Assembly: GCF_018446385.1 (NCBI RefSeq)
Contig: NC_055986.1
Coordinates: 24,848,302-24,912,301, forward strand
Source: Zingiber officinale
Taxonomy: Eukaryota > Streptophyta > Magnoliopsida > Zingiberales > Zingiberaceae
Length of the DNA stretch: 64,000 nucleotides
Direction of reading: 5' to 3'
Shown: one piece after another, positions 34,801 through 45,030 of the stretch
How positions within the stretch are numbered: the first letter of the stretch is position 1
Layout of the letters: each line of letters starts with the position of its first letter
The notes under the pieces: generated by a model
What the model was told of the DNA's origin: nothing
What the model saw: the letters and a program-made list of their open reading frames with translations, nothing else
Databases searched by the model: none
Translations under genes and position numbers: made by a program

Positions 34801-37800
34801 TTCCGCATCATACTAGTTATTTTTGGAAATAATACTAAATACAAGAGGCATACGATTCTAGTGTTTCGAATTTGTTTTCGATATAGTGTTCTTTTGTTTT
34901 TCTTTTCCTTGTGATTTGATTGTTCTTTTCGGTTAACCTAAAGTTATTTTAGGAAATTAAATATTAGCTTTCCATAAAAGGTTTTGTCTAGTTGGTGGTT
35001 GCTCCCATATCAAGAAGGTCATGTGCCTCGCCAGTACTGGGAACCAATTATGGAAATTAATATTTAATGAAATTAATAACTTAAGGTGATTTGGAACGTG
35101 TTAAGTTCCGCAGAGATCCAAGTCTAAACCTAAAAGAACAAATAGATTAAGTTTGGATCAAACGTGTTAAGTTCCGCAGCGATCCAAAATTTAATTTAAA
35201 AGAACACACGGTAGCTAGGAAAGGTTCGGACTTGACAAAATTTTTCTGATGGAACCTCTAGGTTTTAGTGTAGACCAACAATTCGTATCGAGCTAGGGTT
35301 TCGCCTCTGTATTGGTATTAGGTTAATTACGCATATAATACATAATTTAGGCGAGTTAATAGTAGGATGTGCTAACTTTGTGGACGCAGGATCCAACTAT
35401 TACGGCTTTTAATTATTATGTGTGATTGGACCCTGACACGTCAAGGGCATTTATACGTGTGTGCATGATTGTATTAAAATACAACAGGAGCTGTATTTAG
35501 TTTTATTAGATTTTATTTTGATCTAGATACATGTTCTTTTGGAATATAGGATCAAATGTAAAATTCTATTTATGTCATGGATCGAATCTTGCAAAGCGTG
35601 GAACCTTCTAAGGACCGAGGCGCAGTGACTAAGAGCAAGATGGACGCGACCAGACCCGATGTGGCCAAATACGGCAAAGAACTTGGGATGACAACACACG
35701 GAGGACAACCTAGAGATAAAAGTCATAATAGTTGAAAATTAGATTTTCTATTTATTGCTTTATATTGTGCTGTGTGTGCATGTTAGTATTATAAAATAAT
35801 AGTAGGCTAGCATAGTTAAATTCCTCGTTTATAAAAACTAAGTGGGAGAGGGATTTTAAATAAATCCCACGGTCTCCATTATTTGGTTTGTAAGTGATGC
35901 AAACAAGCTTCGCACGTTGGCTCGAGTGCCTTCCTCCATAACGGACGAGCTTGTTTGTAGATCACTGTAATGCATTCTATTTTGGATGACTATAGGAAGT
36001 TAATTAAGAGCGTGTGATCTTCCCAACCGAAGGGCATAATCTTATTAATGGACTTAGTGTCAAGTAATGGTATACACTTAGACACATCTAATAGTATCCT
36101 CCCATCGGAGTCACCGCTATTATTTGTGAACAAATGAAACCAACTATTAATTAGTCAAATAGGTTGACAAGATAATAAAATTAAAGGGTTAAAACCCTCT
36201 TACAAACGATTGATTTTGTATACGTCCACACTAACGCGGCATACAAAATTAACGGTGTTCGAGTTAATTTTATTTGTCATAAAGATACGTTGACAAGATA
36301 GTTAATGGGTAAAACCCTCCTTTTACAAATGTGAATTGATATCGTCCACACTAACGCCGGCGTACGAAATTCACTTGTTTGAGGTCAGTGAATTTAAATA
36401 ATATTGTTTGAGGAATCAATATTTTTTAAATTCAAAAGTTTTGTCCAAATATTTGATCAAAGAATGATCAACTATTAATTTTATTCATCATAAAGTAAAG
36501 TCGACGAGATAATAAAATTAATGAATAAAATCTCCTCTTCGATTTTATATACGTTCACACTATCGTGACATACAAAATTCATGGGGATTTTTAAGGAGTT
36601 GATCTTGACCAAGTATTTTTGTGATTCTTAGGATTTAAAATGTTTGTCAATACCCTAGTAGTCATACTATAAGAAAGACTTAGTAATCCCAAGTGTAATG
36701 ATTGGAAATAGGACTTGGACATTAAAGCCTCTCTGAACTAAGAACAATATAGTGTATTTAATTCATTAGTGAAACATGTTTAGTGGTGTTATCTACCGAA
36801 CCTAGATGTAGATATGATGCCATTAATTATGTTCCAAGGTTTCAGAAACCAAAGAACTAAATGAAAATTAAAACACCGCCTATATGGGCACTACTGTAAA
36901 AATGATACCAGTGGGAGATGTTTATCTTTGATAAGAATAAAACATGGATTTTGAGTAATTGTTTTACGCACCAAGTTTAGAAAGAACTAGTTTCTTCTAA
37001 ACTATTCAAAGAACTTGATATTCTCTTTTTAACAAAGTCATATTAAGAAAAAGAGGAAGTTATCTGTTCTAGACGTTGGTTGGCAATTTATAAATCCAAT
37101 AACTCTCACGATGCAACAAATGGAAATTAGTAACACATCTTCTAACTTTAAGAGAAAGTAACCTTCAAAATGAACCAATTATATCTTTGGCTTCTAAGGC
37201 TAGGTTATATTAACTTGAGTAGGATTCATTAGTAGTGGAAATCTTTCCAACCTACGAGTCTTACTTGGAAGGAAAAATAACCAAGAAGCTATTAAGTCTA
37301 AGGGGAATGGAGTCAAAGATATATTGGGATTGGTTCATTCTGAGTTGTGTGATCCTATGAGCATCCAGGTAAGAGGTTGTTTCAAATATTTCATCTATTT
37401 TATAGACAACTATTTGAGATACGGATATATTTACTTGATGTCGCAAGTCTAAGTGCTTTGATTAGTTCAAAGAGTACGAGGCTAATGCGGAGAAACGACA
37501 AAGTAAAAGACACTATGGTAAGATCGTAGTGGCAAGTACCTCTTGGAAGAATTTAGAGTCATTCATTAGAAATCCAAACTAACTACACCGTACACTCCAA
37601 CAGAATGGTGTAGAAAAGGAAGGTATAGGACTCTTATGGAAATAAGTAGATGATGAGTTATTAAGAATATTATCAAAATCATTTTAAGGATATACTCGGA
37701 AACGGGAGTGAATATAGTACCTTCTAAAGTCGAACTCTCTCTCATATAGAATTCTTTGAATAAAGCGTGTTTATTTCAAGCATATTGGATTCGATAGACA

Positions 37801-40800
37801 TACGCAGTAAGAGAGACAATGATAAGTTGGACAGAATTCACTTGTTTGTGGGTTATCCTAGTAAAATGAAAATAGGTTTATAGTCTTAAAATCGAAGGTC
37901 ATTGTTAGCATCAATGACCGATTTTTAAAAAAGACTATGTAATAAACCATGTGCCAATAAGAAAATTTGTTCTTAAGGAAATAATAAAAGGCATGTCTAA
38001 TCCAGCACCAACTGTATAAGATGAGATACCACAAGAAACTGCAACACGATCACAAATGATACACAATCGCAGAAAGTGCCTTGTCGTAGTGGGAGGTTGT
38101 TAGCAACCTAAAAGATTCAAGTTTTGGGAGAGTTTTTGGACTCGATCCCGGAGGACATGAACTGATCTCGGACATATAATAAACACTACAAGATAAAGAC
38201 TGCATCTCGCAAAGAGTAATGAATAGTAATTAGAATATATGATTCTAATAAAACTGAAGCTTGTAGAACCACCAAACGGTGTAAAAAGTCTATAATAGGA
38301 AAAGAGGAATAGAAAGGAAGGTAGTAACTTTCAAAGCGAGGCTTGATGAAAAAGGAACTTTTCACCGGTAGCCACGCTTAAGTCTATCCGAATTCTTTTA
38401 TCTATTCGCAAGTGGATGTCAAGACAAGATTCCTTAATGGAAGTCTTGATGAAAGCATCCATATAAAGCAACCGGAAGGGTTCATTGCATCAGATATGGA
38501 CTCAAGAGTATCAAGTGCCAGTGAGCTCGAGGCAAAGCTTCAAGATTCGAACATCCGGTTTATCAAGTAATCCGGACCTATGGATTTATTGAGTAAACGG
38601 ATAAGTCTTGTATATCAAAAGGTGTGATGGAAACGTGGTGGTATTTCTCATACTATATACGTAGATAACATTTTGGTAGTTGGAAACAATATCAAAATGT
38701 TGTAAGAATATGGTTGTCCAAATAATTCGATATAAAGGACTTGAGAATGTATATATTTTTGAGATCAAAGTGATAAGGGATCGAAAGAAAAATATATTTT
38801 ACTTATCCTAAGCTCGATACATCGAAAAATCCTTGCTCGTTTTAAGCACGCAAAACTCCTCGAAAGGTTTCTTACCTTTAAGCACGGAGTGTCTTTATCT
38901 AAAGAGATGTCTACGATGACATCAAAGGAGATCGAGGACACGTAGGCAATTCTTTATGCTTTAGACAACCTAATGTATGCTATGCACGAGATCGAAATCT
39001 ATTTTGCCAAGGGCATAGTTAGAGATATCAAAGTAACCCTAGACAAGGACATTGGACTGCAGTAAAGCATATAAGAGGCGCTAGAGATTATACGCTAGCT
39101 TACAAGGCAGTTAATTTGGTCCTGTGGGTTACTTGGATTTTGACTTCCAATCGGATAGGACAATAATAAGTCGACCTCGGGGTTTTGTGTTTACTTTAGG
39201 AGGAAAAGTCATTACTATGGAAGAATGATAAGCATAGGTGTTTTTCTGGACTCCATGAAGCTGAGTATATGGCAAGCCTCCGAGGTAGCCATAAAAGTCG
39301 AATGACTTAATTACCTCAAGATAGACTTAGATATGATTTAGTTTGTCCAAAGATTATTACAATTTATTGAAATAATAATGGTGCAAAGAATAAACTCGAA
39401 GAAACCATGAGTCTATAAGGCAAGTAAACACATAGAGCGCAAGTACTACCCAATACGAGAAATTGTATAACGAGGAGAAGTAGATTGCATCAGATGATAA
39501 TCTATGGTCCTTAAGGCAAGAGCTGAAAGGCATGGAATCGGATGTATGGCGAGATATGGCGACTAGTCTTTAGTATAAGTGGGAGATTGTTAGAGTGTAT
39601 ACTAAAAGCCTAGCTTTTGGTATAAATATTTATCTAGAAATAAAAATCACATTGATCAAATGTCTACATTTATGATAAATGTAGTTGCTCAATTAATTTA
39701 TATTGTAGATAATATGTTAGAAGATCACGTTATTAGTTCCTTATAAATTATAAACAAGAGCTCACGACCAAGATGGAAAGGAGCAAACCATGGAAGGTCG
39801 TAGTGTAATTAGGTATTAGTTTATCTTAACTATATAATTACACTAGTACACTTAGAGTGTATAGTAGGACCATTTGAGGTCGCTTCTTTTATACTATGAA
39901 GGAACAAAGACCTCAGTTATTATGGAAGTGTGTGCTCTTAATCCTAATATAATAACAAGCACATATATTTGATATTTATTTCTTTAATTTATCAATGGGT
40001 GAGATTTAGTTCGATGAATCAATAAGCTCGATAAGTTGGGAAATGATATCACTTATAGTGTGTGTTGTTGATTATAGAAGGAAACTGTGTCCTAGTAATC
40101 TAGGTTGAGAATGTCCCCAAGAGGAGCTCATAAGAATTGTCATGTTAAACCCTGCAGGTGGACTTAGTCCGACATGATGATGAAGTTGAGTGGTACTACT
40201 CTTGGAGCTAGATATTAATTAAGCGAGTTGTCAGTAACTTACTTAATTAGTGGACATTTGTTATCTTAAACACAGGGAGACTAACACACTCATAATAAGA
40301 AGGAGCCCAAAATGTAATTTGGGATTGGTGCGGTAGTTCAATAATAATTCTTTAGTGGAATGAATTATTATTGATGAAATTAAGTTGTGTGTTCGGGGCG
40401 AACACGGGATGCTTAATTTCATCGGGAGACCAAAACCAATTCCTCCTCTCGGTCCCTATCGTAGCCTCTATATATAAAGTCTTGTATCCATCCAAGCCCA
40501 TCTTCTAATCTATGTTGTTGGTGTTGCTATCCAAGGATGCTCATGTTGTTGTGATTAACATGATCAGCAAGTTCATGTTTGCTTGCTGTGAGATGCCGTT
40601 TATTGGTGTTCAATTGCTTCAACATTTTTCTTGCCAACTGTTTTTACCGTGAGAAGCTTTGAGTTGTCAACGTGAAAAGTTGAGAAGCTTTGAGATATCA
40701 ACATGAAAATCTTTTAGAAACTTACCAAAAGATGATGTGTCAACGTGAGAAATTGGTGAGGCTGATCCCATGGAATTAAAAGGAGTTTAATTTTAATTTT

Positions 40801-43800
40801 TAAATTCTTTTTATAACTATCCAACCAGCCAACGTTGATATGATTCATGTGAGAAATTGGTAAGGCTGATCACATGGAATTAAAAGGAGTTTAATTTTAA
40901 TTTATTAAATTCTTTTTATAACTATCCAATCATGAAGGGATTAAAAGGGGAAATTTTATTTCCGGAAACAAATAAGGAAGTTTTAATTTATGTTTAAAAT
41001 GTTATTTGCTTGGGATTTTAATGTGGCCGGCCATTAAAAAAAGGAATTTAATTTTAATTAATTAAATTTTTTATGGCAAAAGAATTAAGGAAGTTTTTAT
41101 TTAAATTTCCTTATTTGCCAAAACCAAGGATTATAAAAGAGGAGGTAGAGGAGGCTTCATAGTGAACGTCTCTATTATTTTTCTCCCTCTTTTCTTCTTT
41201 GGGTGTGGCCGACCCTTTCTTTTCTCTCCTCTCCTTTGTGTGGCCGAAACTTTCTCATGGTGGAGATAACTTTGGTGGCCGGATCTAAGAAGGAGAAGAA
41301 GGAGAGAAAAGATGCCTCTTTTCTAGCATCCCTTGGAGCATGGTGGTGGTGGCCGAAACTTGCAAGGAAGAAGAAGGTGCTTGGTGGTTCTCATCTCGGA
41401 AGATTGTTGCCCACACAACGTCCGAGGTTAGAAGAGGAATACGGTAGAAGATCAAGAGGTTTTTCTAAAAGGTATAACTAGTATTTTTCTTTCCGCATCA
41501 TACTAGTTATTTTTGGAAATAATACTAAATACAAGAGGCATACGATTCTAGTGTTTCGAATTTGTTTTCGATATAGTGTTCTTTTGTTTTTCTTTTCCTT
41601 GTGATTTGATTGTTCTTTTCGGTTAACCTAAAGTTATTTTAGGAAATTAAATATTAGCTTTCCATAAAAGGTTTTGTCTAGTCGGTGGTGGTTGCTCCCA
41701 TATCCAAGAAGGCCATGTGCCTCGCCACGTCAGTACTGGGAACCAATTATGGAAATTAATATTTAATGGAATTAATAACTTAAGGTGATTTGGGTCGAAC
41801 GTGTTAAGTTCCGCAGGAGATCCAAGTCTAAACCTAAAAGAACAAATAGATTAAGTTTTGGATCAAACGTGTTAAGTTCCGCAGGCGATCCAAAATTTAA
41901 TTTAAAAGAACACATGGTAGCTAGGAAAAGGTTCAGACCTTTGTACAAAATTTTTGTACAGTGGAACCTCTAGGTTTTCCGAGTAGCAACCAACACAGGG
42001 GGCCGCTAGGGTGGCGGTTCCACCTTTTTTGCAGATAAGTAGATAAAACAAAATTGATAATCATATAGATGAAGCTCGATATCTTTTTCTTACTATTGGT
42101 AATATAGAGATTCAATGTGAACCTTAATCATCACTGGAAAACACTAACAAATTAAAATGAAGTTGCAATAAGTTTTGAAATAACCTTAATAGCTTATTTC
42201 TAAGTATTGTTTAAGTAACCAGATGGACCAGTGTAATTCACCAACTTCATAACAGCATAGAAATAGGCCAAGCATATCCAAATAGTTAGAATACACAGCT
42301 GGTTTACTGTCAGTGTATAGAACAAGCATCTCCAACCCCTATCAATTGAGCAGGTAAATAGTCATTGCCCAAATAAATATATTATTACAAGATAGAGGCA
42401 GCAAGTTCACTAAACCACATCAACTTTAAGTTTTGAGAATACATTCTCTAAGAAAACCAGAGGATAAAGCATTAAATGTAGTTTGAATCAAATCTCACCA
42501 TCCAAATAAGAATCTTGTTCTTGCTCCATGGATGTGATGCATGATGAAATACAAATGTACTCTGTCGCTTCATCATATTTCTTCTCCTTGCTTCAATGAA
42601 AAAAGAAGCAGAATTCATTTAGATAGCCAAACATATAGCTCTGACAATGATTATTTGAAGAGGAAAAAAAAGGTGAAATAGCTGAAAGTTACATTGCCTT
42701 CTCATGCTGGTAGGTTGAATACTAAAACTATTCACAAAGTAGAACCAATTCATTAGCATATCAACCTCAACCACTAGATAAAAATGCTTGTCTAACTTAG
42801 TAGCTCACCCATCTAACATATAAACCCAGCTATTAGCTAACAATTCACCAAGTACAAGTAAATTAAGATGTCATAATCTTCTCACTTAAGCCTTGATGTC
42901 CCAATGAAATCTCATCCTTTACAACATCTGATACCAATTATCATAACCCACTCAAATAAGGAAACTAAAAGTTAACAGGTTCTTTCGACTCCAAGTTGAT
43001 AGTAGCTCATTTATGTAAGTTCATAAATCTCCTTTCTCAGCCCAAGATCCAAATGTGAATAATCACCTACAAAAAAAGAAAATTAATTTACAAGCATTGT
43101 GAGTTTACCTTGCAAATCCTCAGTAAAAAGTGGATATGCTTGGATCTCCCATTTCCTCCAGCTATAAATCTTCAACTCCAAATGCATACTGATTTACCAC
43201 TAGTACATATGACATGCTTGAAGGAGAGAGTACACAAAAAAGCAACAGTACCTTGATCATAGACAAAACAACGGTGACGAAGCTGTACAAAACATGAGTG
43301 ATTCCAAGAATGAACAGGAAGCGGTGAAGCTGCTCCAATCCTTCAAACGAGACGAAGGGCTCATAACCCTGAAGACGAAGATCCATCAACCAGAATTCAA
43401 AGCAACGAACCAAGCATCTCCTAATCATAGCTCACTTCCTGACAATGGTTCGCAGGTGCTTCAAGTAAAGGGTCCCCAGTAATAACAACAGCCGAACGGT
43501 TCTGATCCGAGCTGCCATCAGTAGCCGCCAAAAGATCGTCAAAATCGGCCTCGGAGCAAATGTAGAAGCGGCTGCTGAAGAGAGACGACGGGACGCAAAT
43601 ATCTGATATCCACCTCGCTGTCTGGCTCAGCATTAACGAGATGAGCCCCAGCAACATGAGCTCTTCAATTAAAAAAAAAACACGACTTTTGCTCACAAAA
43701 GCATAAAAAAAAAAACTTTTATTATGGAATCGAAATGGAAAAACCGCGAGACTTTATGCAATCACCTTCACGGATCTTCTCGAGGGCGGCGAGCATGGCC

Positions 43801-44040
43801 TTCCGCTTCGTCTTCCTCAACCACTGCGGAGCGCAAGAACGCACCAGAAGAAACGAACAATAGGTAGAATAGTGATCTTCTTGTGACGAGTAGAGGACGG
43901 AGAGAGAGAGAGAAAAAAATAATTACCTTTCCGAACCGGTAGATTGATCGCTCAACGACGAAGCAAACGGCGACCATGACGGTGGTGACAGTGGCGACGG
44001 ACCACGTCGGGGTCTCGGCGAGAGATCTTCCATCGCCCAT
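16884..44040 (-). CDS. MLO family seven-transmembrane protein
   Basis: Fifteen exons join without a frame error into 539 residues: 43927-44040 (ATG at 44040), 43766-43823, 43436-43662, 43252-43368, 43109-43169, 42499-42590, 31895-31969, 31585-31670, 19487-19536, 19367-19407, 19102-19272, 18996-19031, 18241-18308, 17502-17562 and 16884-17246. All introns are GT-AG except the one after 19487 (GC-AG). Landmarks: [12 protein letters not shown] at the extracellular N-terminus, the first membrane span (about 15-33), [35 protein letters not shown] (134-150), [11 protein letters not shown] (208-218), [34 protein letters not shown], the VGTKLE loop, FWFGKPE, and CSYSTLPL before the cytosolic tail. A calmodulin-binding helix (about 420-448, Leu and Trp anchors) follows. 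MLO proteins act at the plasma membrane as calmodulin-regulated calcium channels, with roles in powdery mildew susceptibility, root growth and fertilisation. Wording resembles the Arabidopsis MLO4/11/14 group; that is my recollection. Confidence 0.95.
17014..17169 (-). repeat. In-frame 78-bp tandem duplication in MLO last exon
   Basis: Copies at 17014-17091 and 17092-17169 are nearly identical (about four differences). Each encodes a 26-residue unit containing [20 protein letters not shown]. The units follow the calmodulin-binding helix in the cytosolic tail. Because 78 is a multiple of three, the frame is kept. The high identity suggests a recent duplication. Confidence 0.95.
18580..18960. 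repeat. Dispersed repeat fragment in MLO intron 12
   Basis: A stretch with CTCAACCATTTGGGATTAGCCACATGG (positions about 18598-18624) followed by TTATCTCACCATTAAGCTC resembles a family scattered in plant introns, of the same type as the LINE-like segment in the NFU intron. Recognition from memory; boundaries are uncertain. Confidence 0.35.
19477..19490 (-). promoter_or_regulatory. Non-canonical GC splice donor of MLO intron 9
   Basis: On the minus strand, exon 9 ends ...ATTCATG and the intron begins GCAAGA. The next exon resumes after TTTTGCAG with GGGTTAATATC. Joining CATG to GGGTT restores the expected NIHGVNIYFW reading of MLO. No GT at a compatible phase lies nearby. GC-AG introns are a known minority class, often with an AAG-like continuation as here. 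Confidence 0.85.
19760..20235. repeat. CACTA subterminal repeats, left
   Basis: Around twenty copies of ACCGACGGAAT or its complement, many paired as palindromes such as ATTCCGTCGGTAATTACCGA. These are the usual binding sites for CACTA-encoded DNA-binding protein. Outer copies carry the variant CGACTGAAT. Confidence 0.92.
21860..22036 (-). pseudogene. Relic C-terminal exon of a CACTA Transposase_24-type protein
   Basis: On the minus strand a frame runs from about 22036 ([20 protein letters not shown]) through Gln/Ser-rich [11 protein letters not shown] to a TAG at 21860-21862. A Gln/Glu-rich end of this type, lying at the promoter-distal side, is the layout of the second protein gene in the CACTA at 50168. 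The body of the gene is missing. The identification rests on position and composition. Confidence 0.45.
22600..22955. repeat. CACTA subterminal repeats, right
   Basis: Same motif family. The outermost ~130 bases (22825-22940) switch to the variant ACCGACTGAA with matching TTCAGTCGG arms, so both arms of each palindrome carry the same change. Confidence 0.92.
22974..24571. other. MLO intron 8 DNA with a possible retroelement scar
   Basis: No gene. A segment near 23215-23290 (TTCTAACACTCCTCAAGCAAGAGCATAG, read from 23237) resembles the LTR/polypurine junction of the Copia element at 7825-7850, and may be the end of a decayed relative. The rest is unremarkable intron sequence. Confidence 0.35.
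24577..25898 (-). repeat. LTR of gag-only element (left)
   Basis: 1322 bp. It contains a G10 run near 24601, a telo-box (AAACCCTAACCCTAAC at about 24895), a palindromic ATCGAT array (25075-25320) and a minisatellite of TTCACTCACTAGG-type units (25660-25765). Confidence 0.93.
25075..25320. repeat. ATCGAT palindrome array in left LTR
   Basis: Dense GATCGATC-centred palindromes, for example GGATCGATCCACGGATCGAT, spaced 10-30 bp. All six frames are open only because the motif lacks stop codons, so they should not be taken as coding. Confidence 0.9.
26740..26935. repeat. Internal ATCGAT palindrome array
   Basis: About ten GATCGATCC/AATCGATCC words in both orientations, such as GAATCGATCCATGGATCGAT. 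This repeats the motif that fills both LTRs, here in the internal region. Confidence 0.9.
28340..30010 (-). pseudogene. gag-like gene of the LTR element, frameshifted
   Basis: Successive minus-strand frames give an N-terminal part rich in Lys and Glu (29549-29900) and an acidic linker with [15 protein letters not shown] (about 29510). Two zinc-knuckle stretches follow: [11 protein letters not shown] near 29150, which seems to have lost its second Cys, and [12 protein letters not shown] near 29000. Last comes a basic tail starting [19 protein letters not shown] (28351-28701), predicted coiled coil. Frames shift between blocks, so the product is probably not made intact. Function in the family is packaging of element RNA. 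Confidence 0.75.
30026..31357 (-). repeat. LTR of gag-only element (right)
   Basis: 1332 bp, partner of the left LTR with the same telo-box (about 30310-30325), ATCGAT array (30480-30735) and TTCACTCACTAGG units (31065-31195). Most differences from the left copy are small indels. Confidence 0.93.
30480..30735. repeat. ATCGAT palindrome array in right LTR
   Basis: Partner of the array at 25075, with the same spacing pattern and small indel differences. Confidence 0.9.
32862..35281 (+). repeat. 5' LTR of nested Copia element
   Basis: 2420 bp. It contains a 104-bp tandem duplication (units from 34023 and 34127, each beginning GAGAAATTGGT) and five TGGCCG words between 34480 and 34670. The short open frame at 34479-34757 is inside this LTR and repeated in the 3' LTR. 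It is not considered a gene. Confidence 0.95.
37260..39590 (+). pseudogene. Decayed Copia pol
   Basis: Plus-strand fragments: an integrase stretch [13 protein letters not shown] near 37390 and a [14 protein letters not shown] block near 37585; a reverse transcriptase block [15 protein letters not shown] at about 38412, with [10 protein letters not shown] near 38660 (the catalytic YVDD is YVDN); an RNase H block with [12 protein letters not shown] near 39120 and a [12 protein letters not shown] stretch near 39430. Stops and frame changes separate them. No gag was recognised in 35300-37250. Confidence 0.85.
39598..41995 (+). repeat. 3' LTR of nested Copia element
   Basis: 2398 bp. It is essentially identical to the 5' LTR over the central ~950 bases. 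It differs by small indels near the ends and by loss of a 34-bp block between two TGGCCGAA words (5' copy 34633-34669; junction in 3' copy near 41351). Confidence 0.95.
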
Positions 44041-44640
44041 ATCCCTTCCTCCTCTCTCTCGCTCTTTGCTCGACCAATCCCGATCTCGCCATGTCTTGAA
44101 GCGGGTCGAGTGATGCGAGGAGAAAGTTTTTTTTTTTTCACTCTCTTTTTTAATTGCGGCGCATTTCGGGAATTCGAGCGTCAGTGGAGGGAAGGACCTC
44201 CGAGTCTCCGACATCCCCGTTCGCACAGTGTTGAAGGAAATAAATGACGTCTATATTTTAAGGGACACAACGTCCCGAACACAAAAGTTACCGGACCTCA
44301 CAAGACATGGTTTGATGGGGCCAGATTAGCCGTATCTCTGGAGAGCAGAATGGGCTCAGTCACTTTGCGTACCTTGAATTTTTCCATTTTTGAAAGGGAG
44401 GCGGTTGCAAGGAAACGAGCGAGGTAAGGTGTTGACTAGAGAGCGACATTAGATCCCACGGTCTCTAAAGCATGCGGTGTCGAGCTTAAAAGAAGAATTC
44501 ATTTATGTTGGGGTGGCACTCATAGAAAGCCCGACCACGTGATTGCACGTGGGGGGTGTGACATACGAAACGGGCTGGGTCGCCTCGGGCCTCAGTGTCG
44601 ATCATGCGCTGGCCCAACCTGGATTGTCGGGATTTTTTTT
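44041..44640 (-). promoter_or_regulatory. MLO upstream region
   Basis: On the minus strand a TATA-like AAAATATAG lies at plus 44251-44259, about 215 bp before the ATG, next to a TGACGTC bZIP-type word (44245-44251). A pair of ACGTG cores (CCACGTG at 44535-44541 and GCACGTGG at 44545-44552) lies about 500 bp upstream and fits G-box/ABRE sites. Function is inferred from motif only. Confidence 0.4.
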
Positions 44641-45030
44641 ATATAATTTTCAGTTTTATGTTCTATTTTTAAAAATATTTTTAAATAAATTTAAGATCAT
44701 TTTTAATAATTTTTTGTACGATTTTTTTTTAAATCACAATCTTCGACCAAATTCCTGTAGCTTCACCCTGAACAAATTTATCAATTAAAATAGTAATAAA
44801 TTTAATTACAGAGTCAATTAAAATAAGAATCAGGATTATATTACCAATATTTAGTTTAAATTCTAAATTCAATATGATTATAATTGATAATATTTATTTT
44901 GAATTAATATAAGTAATGAAAATTAAATAAATTTTCAGTTTTACCTTATTAAGTTAATGCATTAAAAATATTTAAAAATAATTTTTTTATTTTTTAAATA
45001 AAATAAATGTTACCTTAAAATTACGAGGCA

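Larger units (their letters stand above)
32862..41995 (+). mobile_element. Copia LTR retrotransposon nested in the SINE
   Basis: A 9134-bp element, LTRs 32862-35281 and 39598-41995 (TGTTAG...CCAACA), target duplication CAGGG (32857-32861 and 41996-42000). A degenerate initiator-Met primer site (TTCGTATCGAGC) begins just after the 5' LTR at about 35283. A polypurine tract (AAGTGGGAGAT) ends at 39597. Domain order integrase, reverse transcriptase, RNase H on the plus strand is Copia-type. The LTRs are unusually long (2.4 kb) for Copia. The pol frame is full of stops. Confidence 0.95.
32666..42034 (+). mobile_element. tRNA-derived SINE split by a Copia insertion
   Basis: The SINE occupies 32666-32861 plus 42001-42034 (about 230 bp). 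It is flanked by a 17-bp target duplication ATAAGTAGATAAAACAA (32649-32665 and 42035-42051). Near its 5' end GGCTGGATCAGCTGGAGAGG fits a Pol III A box, and GGGTCAAAGGTC downstream fits a degenerate B box, as in tRNA-derived SINEs. The unit ends CACCTTTTTTGCAG. It lies in MLO intron 6. The Copia element 32862-41995 interrupts it. Confidence 0.82.

Noticed and set aside
43768..44226. MLO start extended upstream to 44226
   Set aside because: The extra N-terminus is Ser/Arg/Lys-rich 5' UTR-like sequence. MLO proteins begin a few residues before LAETPTW, which fits the ATG at 44040. The frame also reads on into intron 1.
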